Shown here in pieces: positions 42,569 to 51,025 of a stretch of 64,000 bases of DNA. The number at the start of each line of letters is the position of its first letter. Position 1 is the first letter of the stretch. The stretch lies in assembly GCA_017938245.1 (NCBI GenBank), contig JAGBBX010000043.1:1-64000 (forward strand). The letters run 5' to 3'. This DNA is from Bacteroidaceae bacterium (lineage in GTDB: Bacteria; Bacteroidota; Bacteroidia; Bacteroidales; Bacteroidaceae). The notes below the pieces were generated by a model. It worked only from the letters and a program-made list of their open reading frames with translations, did no database searches and was not told the DNA's origin. The position numbers and the translations under genes are program-made.

Positions 42569-42630
42569 TGTCCGCGAGTATTATATAATGTCGGGATAAA
42601 TTATTGATATTTAATCACTTGCAGATAATT

Positions 42631-42667
42631 ATCATTGCGAGTAGGGGCGATTTGTAATCGCCCGAAA
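42631..42667 (-). repeat. REP-like palindrome, copy 2
   Basis: A 37-nt unit which, read on the minus strand, matches the copy at 50902-50938 at 35 of 37 positions, including the flanks outside the GGGCGATT/AATCGCCC core. It lies 62 bp after copy 1, in the opposite orientation. Confidence 0.8.
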
Positions 42668-42709
42668 CATAGCAAAGAGTTGTGGACTTATGTGGGCGAA
42701 TATAAAAAA

Positions 42710-42740
42710 ACTGCTGAATACATTCTTTGTACTCAGCAGT
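42710..42740 (-). terminator. Terminator of lgt
   Basis: Arms ACTGCTGAATAC and GTACTCAGCAGT (one mismatch) with a 7-nt loop; on the minus strand they are followed by a run of T. It lies 6 bp after the lgt stop. Confidence 0.87.
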
Positions 42741-42746
42741 CATTAT

Positions 42747-43568
42747 TTATCTCTTTTTCCATCCATAGACCATACAGGCGGTTCCTATTATCATAAACGG
42801 AATACTCAGCCATTGTCCCATATCGAGCATCATTCCCTGTTCAAAATCAACCTGAACCTCCTTTAAGAACTCTACAAAGAAGCGGAAGGTGAAGATTGTT
42901 GCAAGGCAGTAGCCAAAATAGAACAGCGTGCCCACTTTCTGTGGGAATTTCTTATACAGCAGCCATCCGCCGACGAAGAAGAGCAGATAGGCTATTGCCT
43001 CGTACAGCTGCGCAGGGTGGCGCGGTATGTCATCGACACGTGCAAAAACAACCCCCAGAGGGCCATCGGTGGCGCGTCCCAAAATCTCGCTGTTCATAAA
43101 ATTTCCCAAGCGAATCATTGCCGCTACAACGGGTGTTGTTATGGCAATATTATCGAGTACAGTGGCAAATTTCAGTTTTGTCTTACGGCAATAGAGCCAT
43201 AGGGCGGTAAAGAGTCCTATTGTTCCGCCGTGGCTGGCAAGTCCCATATAACCAACGAATTTCCATCCTGTGTCGGTGAATTTTACTGGAAGAATCATCT
43301 CCCAAAAGTGCGACAGATAGTAGTCGGGCTCGTAGAACAGGCAGTGTCCCAGACGTGCTCCAATGAGTATGCCAAAGAAGCAGTACATAAACAATGGGTC
43401 AAAAAGCTCGTCGGCAATCTTCTGCTTTTTATAAAGATACTGCATTATGTAATATCCCAATGCAAGGCCCGCCATCCAGCAGATGGCATAGTAACGTATC
43501 TCGAATCCGAATATCGAGAACGGACTAAGTGCGGGGTCCCAAACAAATGCGCAGGGTAGGGTAGTCAT
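42747..43568 (-). CDS. lgt: Prolipoprotein diacylglyceryl transferase
   Basis: Inner-membrane enzyme of 273 aa that attaches diacylglycerol to the lipobox Cys, the first step for lipoproteins such as the two found in this window. Seven hydrophobic segments; signatures are YAICWMAGLALGYY, GARLGHCLFYEP, SHGGTIGLFTAL, the Lgt signature RLGNFMNSEILGR and RHPAQLYEA. It lies 12 bp after ychF, so the two probably form an operon. Confidence 0.96.
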   Translation of the reverse strand: MTTLPCAFVWDPALSPFSIFGFEIRYYAICWMAGLALGYYIMQYLYKKQKIADELFDPLFMYCFFGILIGARLGHCLFYEPDYYLSHFWEMILPVKFTDTGWKFVGYMGLASHGGTIGLFTALWLYCRKTKLKFATVLDNIAITTPVVAAMIRLGNFMNSEILGRATDGPLGVVFARVDDIPRHPAQLYEAIAYLLFFVGGWLLYKKFPQKVGTLFYFGYCLATIFTFRFFVEFLKEVQVDFEQGMMLDMGQWLSIPFMIIGTACMVYGWKKR

Positions 43569-43580
43569 TCTTTTACTCCT

Positions 43581-44684
43581 TTATACGTTGAAACGGAAGT
43601 GCATAATGTCGCCATCCTGCACAACATACTCTTTACCCTCGACACCCATTTTGCCTGCCTCTTTAACGGCAGCCTCGGAGCCAAGAGCAATGTAATCGTC
43701 GTACTTGATAACCTCGGCGCGGATGAATCCCTTCTCGAAGTCGGTGTGAATAACACCTGCACACTGCGGTGCTTTCCATCCCTTGCGGAAAGTCCACGCT
43801 TTTACCTCCATTTCACCGGCTGTGATGAATGTCTGAAGGTTCAGGAGGCTGTAGATAGCCTTTATAAGGCGGTCGCAGCCCGACTCGCTGAGGCCCATAT
43901 CTTCGAGGAACATCTGTTTCTCCTCGTAGCTTTCGAGCTCGGCAATGTCCGACTCGGTCTGTGCCGAGATAATCAGTAGCTCGGCATTCTCGTCCTTGAT
44001 AGCCTCGCGCACAGCATCGACATATTTGTTACCCTTTGCTGCCGAGGTATCATCTACGTTGCACACATAGAGCACAGGCTTCGATGTAAGCAAGAAAAGG
44101 TTCTTTGCGGCCTGTACCTCGTCGATGGTGTCAAAAACCACTGTACGGGCCGATTTTCCACCCTCTAAGGCCTCTTTGTAACGCATAAGCACCTCGTACT
44201 CTATCTTTGCCTGCTTGTCGCCACCTACACGAGCCTGCTTCTCAACTCTCTTTATGCGGTTCTCGACAGTCTCAAGGTCTTTCAGCTGAAGCTCTATATC
44301 TATAATCTCTTTATCGCGAACAGGGTCGACCGAGCCATTGACGTGAACAATATTGTCGTTGTCGAAGCAGCGAAGAACGTGTATAATTGCATCGGTCTCG
44401 CGTATGTTACCCAGGAACTGGTTACCCAATCCCTCGCCTTTGCTGGCACCTTTTACAAGGCCTGCAATATCTACAATATCGCAGGTTGCGGGGACGATGC
44501 GTCCGGGGTGAACAAGTTCGGCAAGTTTGTTGAGTCTCTCGTCGGGTACGGTAATCTGTCCCATCTGTGCATCAATAGTACAGAAAGGGAAGTTTGCTGC
44601 CTGTGCCTTCGCACTTGAGAGACAGTTGAAAAGTGTCGATTTTCCTACATTGGGTAGGCCTACAATTCCTGCTTTAAGAGCCAT
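43581..44684 (-). CDS. ychF: Redox-regulated ATPase YchF
   Basis: Obg-family P-loop protein of 367 aa that binds ribosomes and hydrolyses ATP. Walker A is [15 protein letters not shown]; the switch region [20 protein letters not shown] and the C-terminal TGS domain (about 280-367, [20 protein letters not shown]) are intact. YchF orthologues modulate oxidative-stress responses and translation. Its leader has a long inverted repeat. Confidence 0.96.
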   Translation of the reverse strand: MALKAGIVGLPNVGKSTLFNCLSSAKAQAANFPFCTIDAQMGQITVPDERLNKLAELVHPGRIVPATCDIVDIAGLVKGASKGEGLGNQFLGNIRETDAIIHVLRCFDNDNIVHVNGSVDPVRDKEIIDIELQLKDLETVENRIKRVEKQARVGGDKQAKIEYEVLMRYKEALEGGKSARTVVFDTIDEVQAAKNLFLLTSKPVLYVCNVDDTSAAKGNKYVDAVREAIKDENAELLIISAQTESDIAELESYEEKQMFLEDMGLSESGCDRLIKAIYSLLNLQTFITAGEMEVKAWTFRKGWKAPQCAGVIHTDFEKGFIRAEVIKYDDYIALGSEAAVKEAGKMGVEGKEYVVQDGDIMHFRFNV

Positions 44685-44712
44685 ATTTTCAATATATTGT
44701 TTCGTTAATAAA

Positions 44713-44756
44713 ATCTTTGCACAACCTTTCTTTTTAAGAAAAGCTGTGCAAAGATA
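44713..44756 (-). promoter_or_regulatory. ychF -7 element inside a 43-nt inverted repeat
   Basis: Minus-strand TATCTTTG (44749-44756) is a consensus -7 element. It lies at one end of a near-perfect palindrome: ATCTTTGCACA at 44713 and its complement at 44745, with further pairing of CCTTTCTT and AAGAAAAGC (20-bp arms, two mismatches, 3-nt loop). Confidence 0.6.
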
Positions 44757-44780
44757 GTTATTACTTTTGTAAGTTGAAAA

Positions 44781-45170
44781 TTATTCTTTACCCCTTAGTG
44801 TCTGTATCATAATATCTTCGTTCTTGATGCAGTAGTAATCGTCGATAAAACTTAGAACTTGCCAAACAATGATAAATCCTACAAGCATTATACCCAAGAT
44901 ATATGCTATTGTATCACCTTTATCAACCATTGGAGAAACTACGAATTTCTGTAAATTTTCAATAATTGCCGAAACATTGTTCCACTGAACAAGCATAAAA
45001 GTGCTTGTTATAACAATTGTTGCGACAAATGTTATAAGCAGAAATACATTTGTACGGCTGCGTGGAGGTAGATTATTCTCTATCCTGTGGCATAATTCTA
45101 TGTTTTTTCGACTCTCCTGCGTAAAACTTTTTTGCAATACACGGGCTATTATCTTATCTTTCTCGTTCAT
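44781..45170 (-). CDS. Small membrane protein coupled to ECF sigma
   Basis: A protein of 129 aa with an N-terminal cytosolic helix of about 40 residues (IARVLQKSFTQESRKNIELC) and two TM helices (about 42-63 and 88-110). It starts with a 4-bp overlap on the sigma factor stop. Position and topology fit an anti-sigma factor or membrane sensor, but I do not recognise a known anti-sigma domain such as the zinc-binding ASD. Confidence 0.65.
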   Translation of the reverse strand: MNEKDKIIARVLQKSFTQESRKNIELCHRIENNLPPRSRTNVFLLITFVATIVITSTFMLVQWNNVSAIIENLQKFVVSPMVDKGDTIAYILGIMLVGFIIVWQVLSFIDDYYCIKNEDIMIQTLRGKE

Positions 45171-45709
45171 TCTTTTATGAGTATTTTTTCAAGGTTGTTT
45201 CGTCCGCGTGACAGATAGACTTTTATGCTGCCTTCGGAGTAACCGGTTATTTTTGCTATCTCTTTAATCTTTTTCTCTTCGAGGTAGAACAGTGTCACAC
45301 ACTGTCTCTCTTTCAGATTCAGGCGGTAGATGGCACGGTGCAGCGCATCCTCGCTCTCGGGTCGAGGGGCTTCGTCGTCCATTATCTCGTATGTACCAAT
45401 ATCATCGTCGATAGATTCAATTAATTCCTCTTTCTTGTTCTCCCGCATATAGCTTAAGAAAGTGTTAAAAGCAATCTTTAGTAGCCAATTACGGAACGAT
45501 GAAATCTGTTTGAAACTGCTAAGTCCTTGCCACGCTTTTATGAATGTCTCTTGCGTGAGGTCGTCGCTTACAGCCTGGTTGCCTTTTGTCTGTATGATAA
45601 AATATCGCTGTATGTGTGGCAGATATTTATTCATTAAAGACGAGTAGGCCCGTTGGTCGTTTAAAAGAAGCACCCTTGTTACCCACAGAATATCTTCGGG
45701 GTCTTTCAT
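45167..45709 (-). CDS. ECF-type RNA polymerase sigma factor
   Basis: A protein of 180 aa with sigma region 2 (DDLTQETFIKAWQGLSSFKQ, and FRNWLLKIAFNTFLSYMR) and region 4 (LNLKERQCVTLFYLEEKKIKE followed by the ITGYSEGSIKVYLSRGRN helix-turn-helix). It overlaps both neighbours by 4 bp, giving a three-gene unit with the DUF6249-like and two-TM proteins. The regulon is unknown. The promoter would be upstream of the DUF6249-like gene. Confidence 0.93.
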   Translation of the reverse strand: MKDPEDILWVTRVLLLNDQRAYSSLMNKYLPHIQRYFIIQTKGNQAVSDDLTQETFIKAWQGLSSFKQISSFRNWLLKIAFNTFLSYMRENKKEELIESIDDDIGTYEIMDDEAPRPESEDALHRAIYRLNLKERQCVTLFYLEEKKIKEIAKITGYSEGSIKVYLSRGRNNLEKILIKE

Positions 45710-46371
45710 TGTTGCTCCTGTTGAGTTTCGTTACTTTTTACTTCGATTACTTCGATACTGTTATTATCTGCGTTTTTTCTTTTTTTCTTCTTTATCTCAA
45801 TTATAAGAAATATAGTGCGTACAATAAGGCGCAACAGCCCCGAGAAGAATAGGATAATGGCGATGAGTAGAATAAAATCATCAATACGTGCACCGCAGGC
45901 AAATTCGCTAAACATTACAGCAAAGCCTATTCCAAGCATTGTGGCATCGACAAGGAACTTATTTTGTGCTGTGATACTTTTTTCTCTCTTTGCATTGATT
46001 ATGGAATTTAAATTTTCGTTATTGGCATTGTTGATTGCTCCTTTATCTACCAATCCCATAAGAAACTCTTTTTCGCGAACATCCTTTTTACCAAGATAGC
46101 GGAAGAAATAGACTATCGATAGTAATATAGGTAGTGCTATAAGTATTATTACTATACAAATAGAGACAAGTTCTATAATATGATCTATTCTGTGCTGTTC
46201 TTCAACCATTAAATAGTGTTGGTCTGCTTGTTGCTGCTGAATTATTTTTTCAGCTTGTTGAACACTGATAACACTGTCTTTTACCAATTGTGTAATGTTA
46301 TGCTGTGCTTGTGATAGGGTGGGGAGCAGCATAATAAATGTCACGAGAATAATTCTTAGAAAGTTTTTCAT
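45706..46371 (-). CDS. DUF6249-like membrane protein
   Basis: A protein of 221 aa with a signal peptide (MKNFLRIILVTFIMLLPTLSQA), a Gln-rich extracytoplasmic stretch (residues 23-60), a TM helix near 66-90, a cytosolic loop, and a further hydrophobic hairpin at about 145-190. A charged Lys- and Glu-rich tail ends the chain. DUF6249-type proteins often sit beside sigma factors in Bacteroidales. Its role could be signal sensing for the coupled ECF sigma factor; this is inference. Confidence 0.7.
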   Translation of the reverse strand: MKNFLRIILVTFIMLLPTLSQAQHNITQLVKDSVISVQQAEKIIQQQQADQHYLMVEEQHRIDHIIELVSICIVIILIALPILLSIVYFFRYLGKKDVREKEFLMGLVDKGAINNANNENLNSIINAKREKSITAQNKFLVDATMLGIGFAVMFSEFACGARIDDFILLIAIILFFSGLLRLIVRTIFLIIEIKKKKRKNADNNSIEVIEVKSNETQQEQQ

Positions 46372-46518
46372 ATTATTATGTTTTTATTGGTTAATAATCG
46401 TCTTGTATCTATAAGACGAAAGTTTGGGTCAAAAGGTTACAATTCTCTTCTGTTTTTTTTCTTGCCGATGTTTCGGGCAATAATAAACAGTCGCTCTAAG
46501 AGTATTGTCACTAAAAAA

Positions 46519-46547
46519 TGCGAGCAACCTTTCAGCAGTTACTCGCA
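46519..46547 (-). terminator. Terminator of the 105-aa gene
   Basis: Arms TGCGAGCAAC and GTTACTCGCA (one mismatch) with a 9-nt loop; in the minus direction a run of six T follows. Confidence 0.82.
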
Positions 46548-46573
46548 ATAAATTCGGTCTTTTAAAAAACTTC

Positions 46574-46891
46574 TTAATCCCAATAAATATTCATATAGTA
46601 CGTGTCACCGTTCCACAGTACACCATCGTGATCTTCGTATCCGTCTACCTCGCTCCTAAACGAGACAAATGAGCCGGGAGTAAGGTGCTCTATGCTGTTA
46701 AAAGATTCAATGGTGATGCATTCCTCACTGATACTCGATATATTCAGTTTACCGAATCCCTCTATAAACTCGGTCTCTCCAATAACGGCATCTATAGTGC
46801 CCTCTCTTCTTGTGTCCTCGTCTTTACCGCCGATGTCCCACGAGTTGCAGTGCCACTCATAGCGCAACTCCTTAATCTCATTGTTACCCAT
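46574..46891 (-). CDS. Hypothetical protein, 105 aa
   Basis: A small acidic soluble protein without signal peptide or TM segment; I do not recognise it. It has many aromatic residues (YEWHCNSWDIGG at the start, GDTYYMNIYWD at the end) and looks like an all-beta fold. It lies 27 bp after polA on the same strand and has a strong terminator, so it is probably the last gene of the polA unit. Confidence 0.6.
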   Translation of the reverse strand: MGNNEIKELRYEWHCNSWDIGGKDEDTRREGTIDAVIGETEFIEGFGKLNISSISEECITIESFNSIEHLTPGSFVSFRSEVDGYEDHDGVLWNGDTYYMNIYWD

Positions 46892-46918
46892 AGCTTGAAT
46901 ATTTTAAGTTTATAATAA

Positions 46919-49753
46919 TCAATGTGCCTCTAACCAGTTGTTGCCCCAGCCATAGTCGGCAACAAGGGGAACGCTCATTGTAAAGGCTCGTTGCATCTCC
47001 TCTAATACTAATGCCTGCACTATCTCTCTCTCCTCGGGCAGCACGCTGAAGTTTAGTTCGTCGTGCACCTGAAGTATCATTGTCGATTGCAGGTTAAGCT
47101 CCCTCATACGGCGGTAGATATTTATCATTGCTACCTTTATTATGTCGGCAGCACTACCCTGTATCGGGGCATTTACTGCGTTGCGTTCGGCATATCCGCG
47201 TACCACTGCATTGCGTGAATTTATATCGGGCAGGAAACGTTTGCGGTTGAATATTGTCTCGACGTATCCGTTCTTCTTTGCCTCCTCTTTGCACTGCTCT
47301 ATATACTCTTTTACACCGCTGTAGGTTGCGAAATAGTTCTCGATAAGCTCTTTTGCTTCGCGACGGTCGACGTTCATACGCTCGGCAAGACCAAAGACCG
47401 ATATTCCATATATTATTCCGAAATTGGCAACCTTTGCCTTTCTGCGCTCATCCTTTGTAACCTCTTCAATAGGCTTCTTGTATATTTTGGCGGCTGTGGC
47501 GGCGTGGATATCGTGTCCGCTACAGAAATCCTCAATCATATTCTTATCGCCGCTCAGATGGGCCATTATGCGCAGCTCAATCTGTGAGTAGTCGGCAGAG
47601 AGGAACAGACACCCCTGCTCGGGGACAAATGCTTTGCGCACCTCCTTGCCATCCTCGTCGCGTATGGGGATGTTCTGAAGATTGGGGTTACTCGAACTCA
47701 GTCGTCCTGTGGCTGTCACTGTCTGGTTGTACGACGTGTGTATCTTTCCTGTCTCGGGGTTCACAAGGGCGGGTAGGGCATCGACGTATGTACTCAGCAG
47801 TTTCTTCAATCCTCGGTATTGAAGAATTTTCTTTACAATGGGGTGACGGTTCTGTACCTGTGCAAGCACCTCCTCTGATGTCACGAATTGTCCTGTCTTT
47901 GTCTTTTTGGGTTTCTCAATTATTTTCAGCTTGCCAAAGAGAATGTCTCCAACCTGCTTGGGTGACGCAATATTGAACTGTTCGCCTGCAAGAGTATAAA
48001 TCTCATTCTCTATCGTTAGCAGTCGTTGACCGAAGAGTGCCGATGTCTCGGCAAGTGAGTTGCTGTCGATGCGTGCACCGTTACGTTCCATATATGCAAG
48101 TACGGGAACAAGGGGCATCTCAATTTCATAGAACAATTTTTCGACTCCCTCTCTCTGTAGCTCTTTCTCTAAAATATTTTTCAGGCGCAGGGTGATGTCG
48201 GCATCTTCGCAGGCATAGTCGCAAACATCTTGCGGTGTAAGGTCGCGCATATTTTTCTGGTGCTTTCCTTTTTCTCCGATAAGCTCTTCAATTTTTATTG
48301 TGTTGTAGTTGAGGTATACTTCGGCGAGGTAGTCCATCGAGTGATGTAGCTCTGGTTGCAGAAGGTAGTGTGCTATCATTGTGTCGAAGAGTGGGCCACG
48401 AAGCTCGATGCCGTAGTTTGCAAGCATCGTAAGGTCATACTTTATGTTGTGTCCCACTTTTGTAATTGTCTCGCTCTCGAAGATTGCGCGCAGTGGCTCC
48501 AATATTTTTTTTACTTCGTCGCGATTTTTTGGAACAGGAATGTAAAATGCCTTTCCCTCCTCGGTCGAGAGGCTCAAGCCAACCAATTCGGCCAAAATTG
48601 CGTTCGTTCCTGTAGTCTCAGTGTCGAAGCACACAGTTTGGCAATTTTTTATAGCAGTGGTTAAATTATGTATATCCTCTTCTGTATCAACGAGTTTATA
48701 GGTGTGATTGGTGCTTTTTAAGCTCGCGAGAGTCGAATTTTTTTCTTCGCCCGCATCCTCGGTCGGAAATAAATCAAAGAGAGTGCCTTTAAAAATGTCG
48801 TCTTGTTGAGGCTTCTTGTTCTCGTTTGTCGTTCCTGAATTATTCTCATTTTCTTCGGGGGTGTCGAATAGGGTGGGGGCGGCGCTTCTTTTTTTCACTC
48901 GCTCTTTCAGTGCACGAAGCTCGTAGTAGTCGAACAGTCGGGTGAGTTCCTGTTCGTTTGCCTGCTCGCGACGCAGCTCCTCTAAATTAAGTTCTATGGG
49001 AACGTCGGTTTTTATCGTTGCAAGGAATTTGCTGAAAATAATCTTTTCTCGGTTCTCCTCTATTTTAGTGCGTAATGCTCCTTTTATCTCGGCGGTGTGT
49101 TCAAGCATCTGCTCGATGCTGCCGAACTGCTCCAATAATTTTTGTGCAGTCTTTTCTCCCACTCCGGGGCAGCCGGGGATATTATCGCTCGAGTCACCCA
49201 TCAATCCCAACAGGTCGATTATCTGCATCGTGTTGCTAACGCCGAACTTTTCCTTTACCCGTTGGGTGTCCATTATCTCAAATTCTTTGTCGCCATATTT
49301 GGGCCGGTAGATAAATGTCCTCTCCGATACTAACTGTCCGTAGTCCTTATCGGGAGTCATCATATATGTTAAAACTCCCTTTTCTTCGGCTTTTTTTGCC
49401 AATGTACCAACGACGTCATCTGCCTCGTACCCCGGGACCTCAAGGATTGGAATATTATATGCCTTTATGAACTCCTTTATCACAGGTACCGACTCGCGAA
49501 TAACCTCGGGGGTCTCCTCGCGCTGTGCCTTGTAAGCTTCGAATGCCTCGTGGCGAAATGTTTTTCCTTTAGGGTCAAAAGCAATTCCAATGTATGTGGG
49601 GTTCTCTTTTTTCAGAACATCTTCCAATGTATTTATAAAGCCCAATATCGCCGATGTATTGAATCCTTTTGAATTGATTCGTGGATTTCTTATAAGGGCG
49701 TAGTAGGCACGGTATATCAACGCGTATGCATCCAATAAAAATAGTTTTTCCAT
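46919..49753 (-). CDS. polA: DNA polymerase I
   Basis: A 944-aa repair and Okazaki-fragment polymerase with all three activities. Residues 1-290 are the 5'-3' exonuclease (FDPKGKTFRHEAF; acidic YEADDVVG). The 3'-5' exonuclease (about 360-545) keeps FDTETTGTNA and ACEDADITLRL, so proofreading is likely active. The polymerase domain has LSADYSQIELRIMAH, the RRKAKVANFGIIYG O-helix and LQVHDELNF. An acidic low-complexity linker (about 300-350) separates the first two domains. Confidence 0.97.
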   Translation of the reverse strand: MEKLFLLDAYALIYRAYYALIRNPRINSKGFNTSAILGFINTLEDVLKKENPTYIGIAFDPKGKTFRHEAFEAYKAQREETPEVIRESVPVIKEFIKAYNIPILEVPGYEADDVVGTLAKKAEEKGVLTYMMTPDKDYGQLVSERTFIYRPKYGDKEFEIMDTQRVKEKFGVSNTMQIIDLLGLMGDSSDNIPGCPGVGEKTAQKLLEQFGSIEQMLEHTAEIKGALRTKIEENREKIIFSKFLATIKTDVPIELNLEELRREQANEQELTRLFDYYELRALKERVKKRSAAPTLFDTPEENENNSGTTNENKKPQQDDIFKGTLFDLFPTEDAGEEKNSTLASLKSTNHTYKLVDTEEDIHNLTTAIKNCQTVCFDTETTGTNAILAELVGLSLSTEEGKAFYIPVPKNRDEVKKILEPLRAIFESETITKVGHNIKYDLTMLANYGIELRGPLFDTMIAHYLLQPELHHSMDYLAEVYLNYNTIKIEELIGEKGKHQKNMRDLTPQDVCDYACEDADITLRLKNILEKELQREGVEKLFYEIEMPLVPVLAYMERNGARIDSNSLAETSALFGQRLLTIENEIYTLAGEQFNIASPKQVGDILFGKLKIIEKPKKTKTGQFVTSEEVLAQVQNRHPIVKKILQYRGLKKLLSTYVDALPALVNPETGKIHTSYNQTVTATGRLSSSNPNLQNIPIRDEDGKEVRKAFVPEQGCLFLSADYSQIELRIMAHLSGDKNMIEDFCSGHDIHAATAAKIYKKPIEEVTKDERRKAKVANFGIIYGISVFGLAERMNVDRREAKELIENYFATYSGVKEYIEQCKEEAKKNGYVETIFNRKRFLPDINSRNAVVRGYAERNAVNAPIQGSAADIIKVAMINIYRRMRELNLQSTMILQVHDELNFSVLPEEREIVQALVLEEMQRAFTMSVPLVADYGWGNNWLEAH

Positions 49754-49800
49754 CTTTAGAAGCTTCTAAAATTTATTATCGAATGTAAAAATACAGAAAA

Positions 49801-49834
49801 TTTGCTTTTAACACTATACTTTTTATTACTTTTG
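49801..49834 (+). promoter_or_regulatory. Promoter of the prenyl synthase gene
   Basis: TTTG (49801-49804), a 22-nt spacer and TACTTTTG (49827-49834). A minus-strand -7 (TATTTTTG) for polA lies at 49846-49853, so the two promoters face each other and their first transcribed bases overlap. Confidence 0.55.
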
Positions 49835-49908
49835 CAATACTAATGCAAAAATAGGCTCTGTTTGTTCACTGTTCCTTTTTGTATTTCCAATGTAAATGTT
49901 TCCAAAAT

Positions 49909-50886
49909 ATGGATATAAAAAGTATAATAAAAAAGCCCATTGTAGAGGAGTTCGAGGCATTCAGGCAATTCTATCTGCAACAGTTCAGCAGCAATCAGTC
50001 GCTGCTCGATAGTGCGCTGAAACACGTTGCGAGTACCTCGGGTAAGATGATGCGCCCTATGCTCATTCTTTTGTCGGCAAAAAGTTGTGGCAATGTCAAT
50101 GACTCGGCTTTTGCTGCTGCCGCTGCATTGGAGTTGCTACACACTGCCAGTCTGCTTCACGACGATGTTGTCGACGAGAGTAATATGCGTCGCGGTGTCT
50201 CGTCGTTGAATGCTGTCTATAGTAACCGTATCGCAATTCTTACAGGTGACTATCTTCTCTCGACCTCGCTTTATAATGTTGCACAAACAAAAAACAACGA
50301 AATAATCGAGGGTTTGTCGCAGTTGGGACGCGTTCTCTCTACCGGTGAGATGTTACAACTCGAACTTCAACGTTCCGGCGACTTCAGCGAGGAAAAATAC
50401 TTTGATGTGGTGCGTAATAAGACCGCTTCTCTTTTTGCTTCTTGTGGACGCTTTGGTGCACTGGCAGCGGGTGCCGATGTTTCTGTCGTAGAGCGCTTCG
50501 ACCGCTTTGGTGAGATTTTGGGAATATGTTTCCAGATAAAGGATGATATTTTCGATTACTATTCTCAGGATGTGGGTAAGCCTACCGGCAGTGATATAAG
50601 AGAGGGTAAGGTGACGCTTCCGGCGCTCTATGCACTATCGCATAGTGCCGATGAGAATATTCTATCTATTGCCAAAAAACTTAAGAATGGTACCGTTTTA
50701 ACCGAAGAAGAGATTGCTTCGCTTATAGAGGCTGCAAAGAGTGTCGGAGGAATAGAATACTCGCTTAAACGTATCGAGGAGTTCCGCACCGAGGCACTTG
50801 CTTTGCTTGCTTCTTTGGATATCCCCGATGATTGTCGCGCGGCACTCGAAGCCTACCTTGAATATGTTATTTCAAGAGAAAAATAA
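49909..50886 (+). CDS. Trans-polyprenyl diphosphate synthase
   Basis: Isoprenoid chain-elongating enzyme of 325 aa from MDIKSII; an earlier ATG adds 10 unlikely residues. First Asp-rich motif LLHDDVVDESNMRRG and second FQIKDDIFDYYSQDVGKPTGSD are intact. Small residues just before the first motif (ELLHTASLLHDD) suggest a long-chain product, as for the menaquinone side chain. This would supply the quinone used by the fumarate reductase in this window. The product length is not certain. Confidence 0.9.
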   Translation: MDIKSIIKKPIVEEFEAFRQFYLQQFSSNQSLLDSALKHVASTSGKMMRPMLILLSAKSCGNVNDSAFAAAAALELLHTASLLHDDVVDESNMRRGVSSLNAVYSNRIAILTGDYLLSTSLYNVAQTKNNEIIEGLSQLGRVLSTGEMLQLELQRSGDFSEEKYFDVVRNKTASLFASCGRFGALAAGADVSVVERFDRFGEILGICFQIKDDIFDYYSQDVGKPTGSDIREGKVTLPALYALSHSADENILSIAKKLKNGTVLTEEEIASLIEAAKSVGGIEYSLKRIEEFRTEALALLASLDIPDDCRAALEAYLEYVISREK

Positions 50887-50901
50887 GTAACTGTGTGTAA
50901 C

Positions 50902-50938
50902 TTTCGGGCGATTGCAAATCGCCCCTACACGCAATGAT
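50902..50938 (+). repeat. REP-like palindrome, copy 3
   Basis: A 37-nt unit with GGGCGATT and AATCGCCC arms, followed by CCTACACGCAATGAT. It lies 15 bp after the prenyl synthase stop, in front of the terminator. Confidence 0.8.
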
Positions 50939-50971
50939 TCTCTAATGGATTGCATAGCCGTTTTAAAATAG

Positions 50972-50999
50972 AAAAAGTCCGCATTTGAGCGGACTTTTT
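50972..50999. terminator. Bidirectional terminator
   Basis: AAAAAGTCCGC / GCGGACTTTTT around ATTTGA, with A-run and T-run on the two sides. It serves the convergent prenyl synthase and deoC genes. Confidence 0.92.
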
Positions 51000-51025
51000 T
51001 TGTGTAGGGTGGGGTAGTGTTGTTA

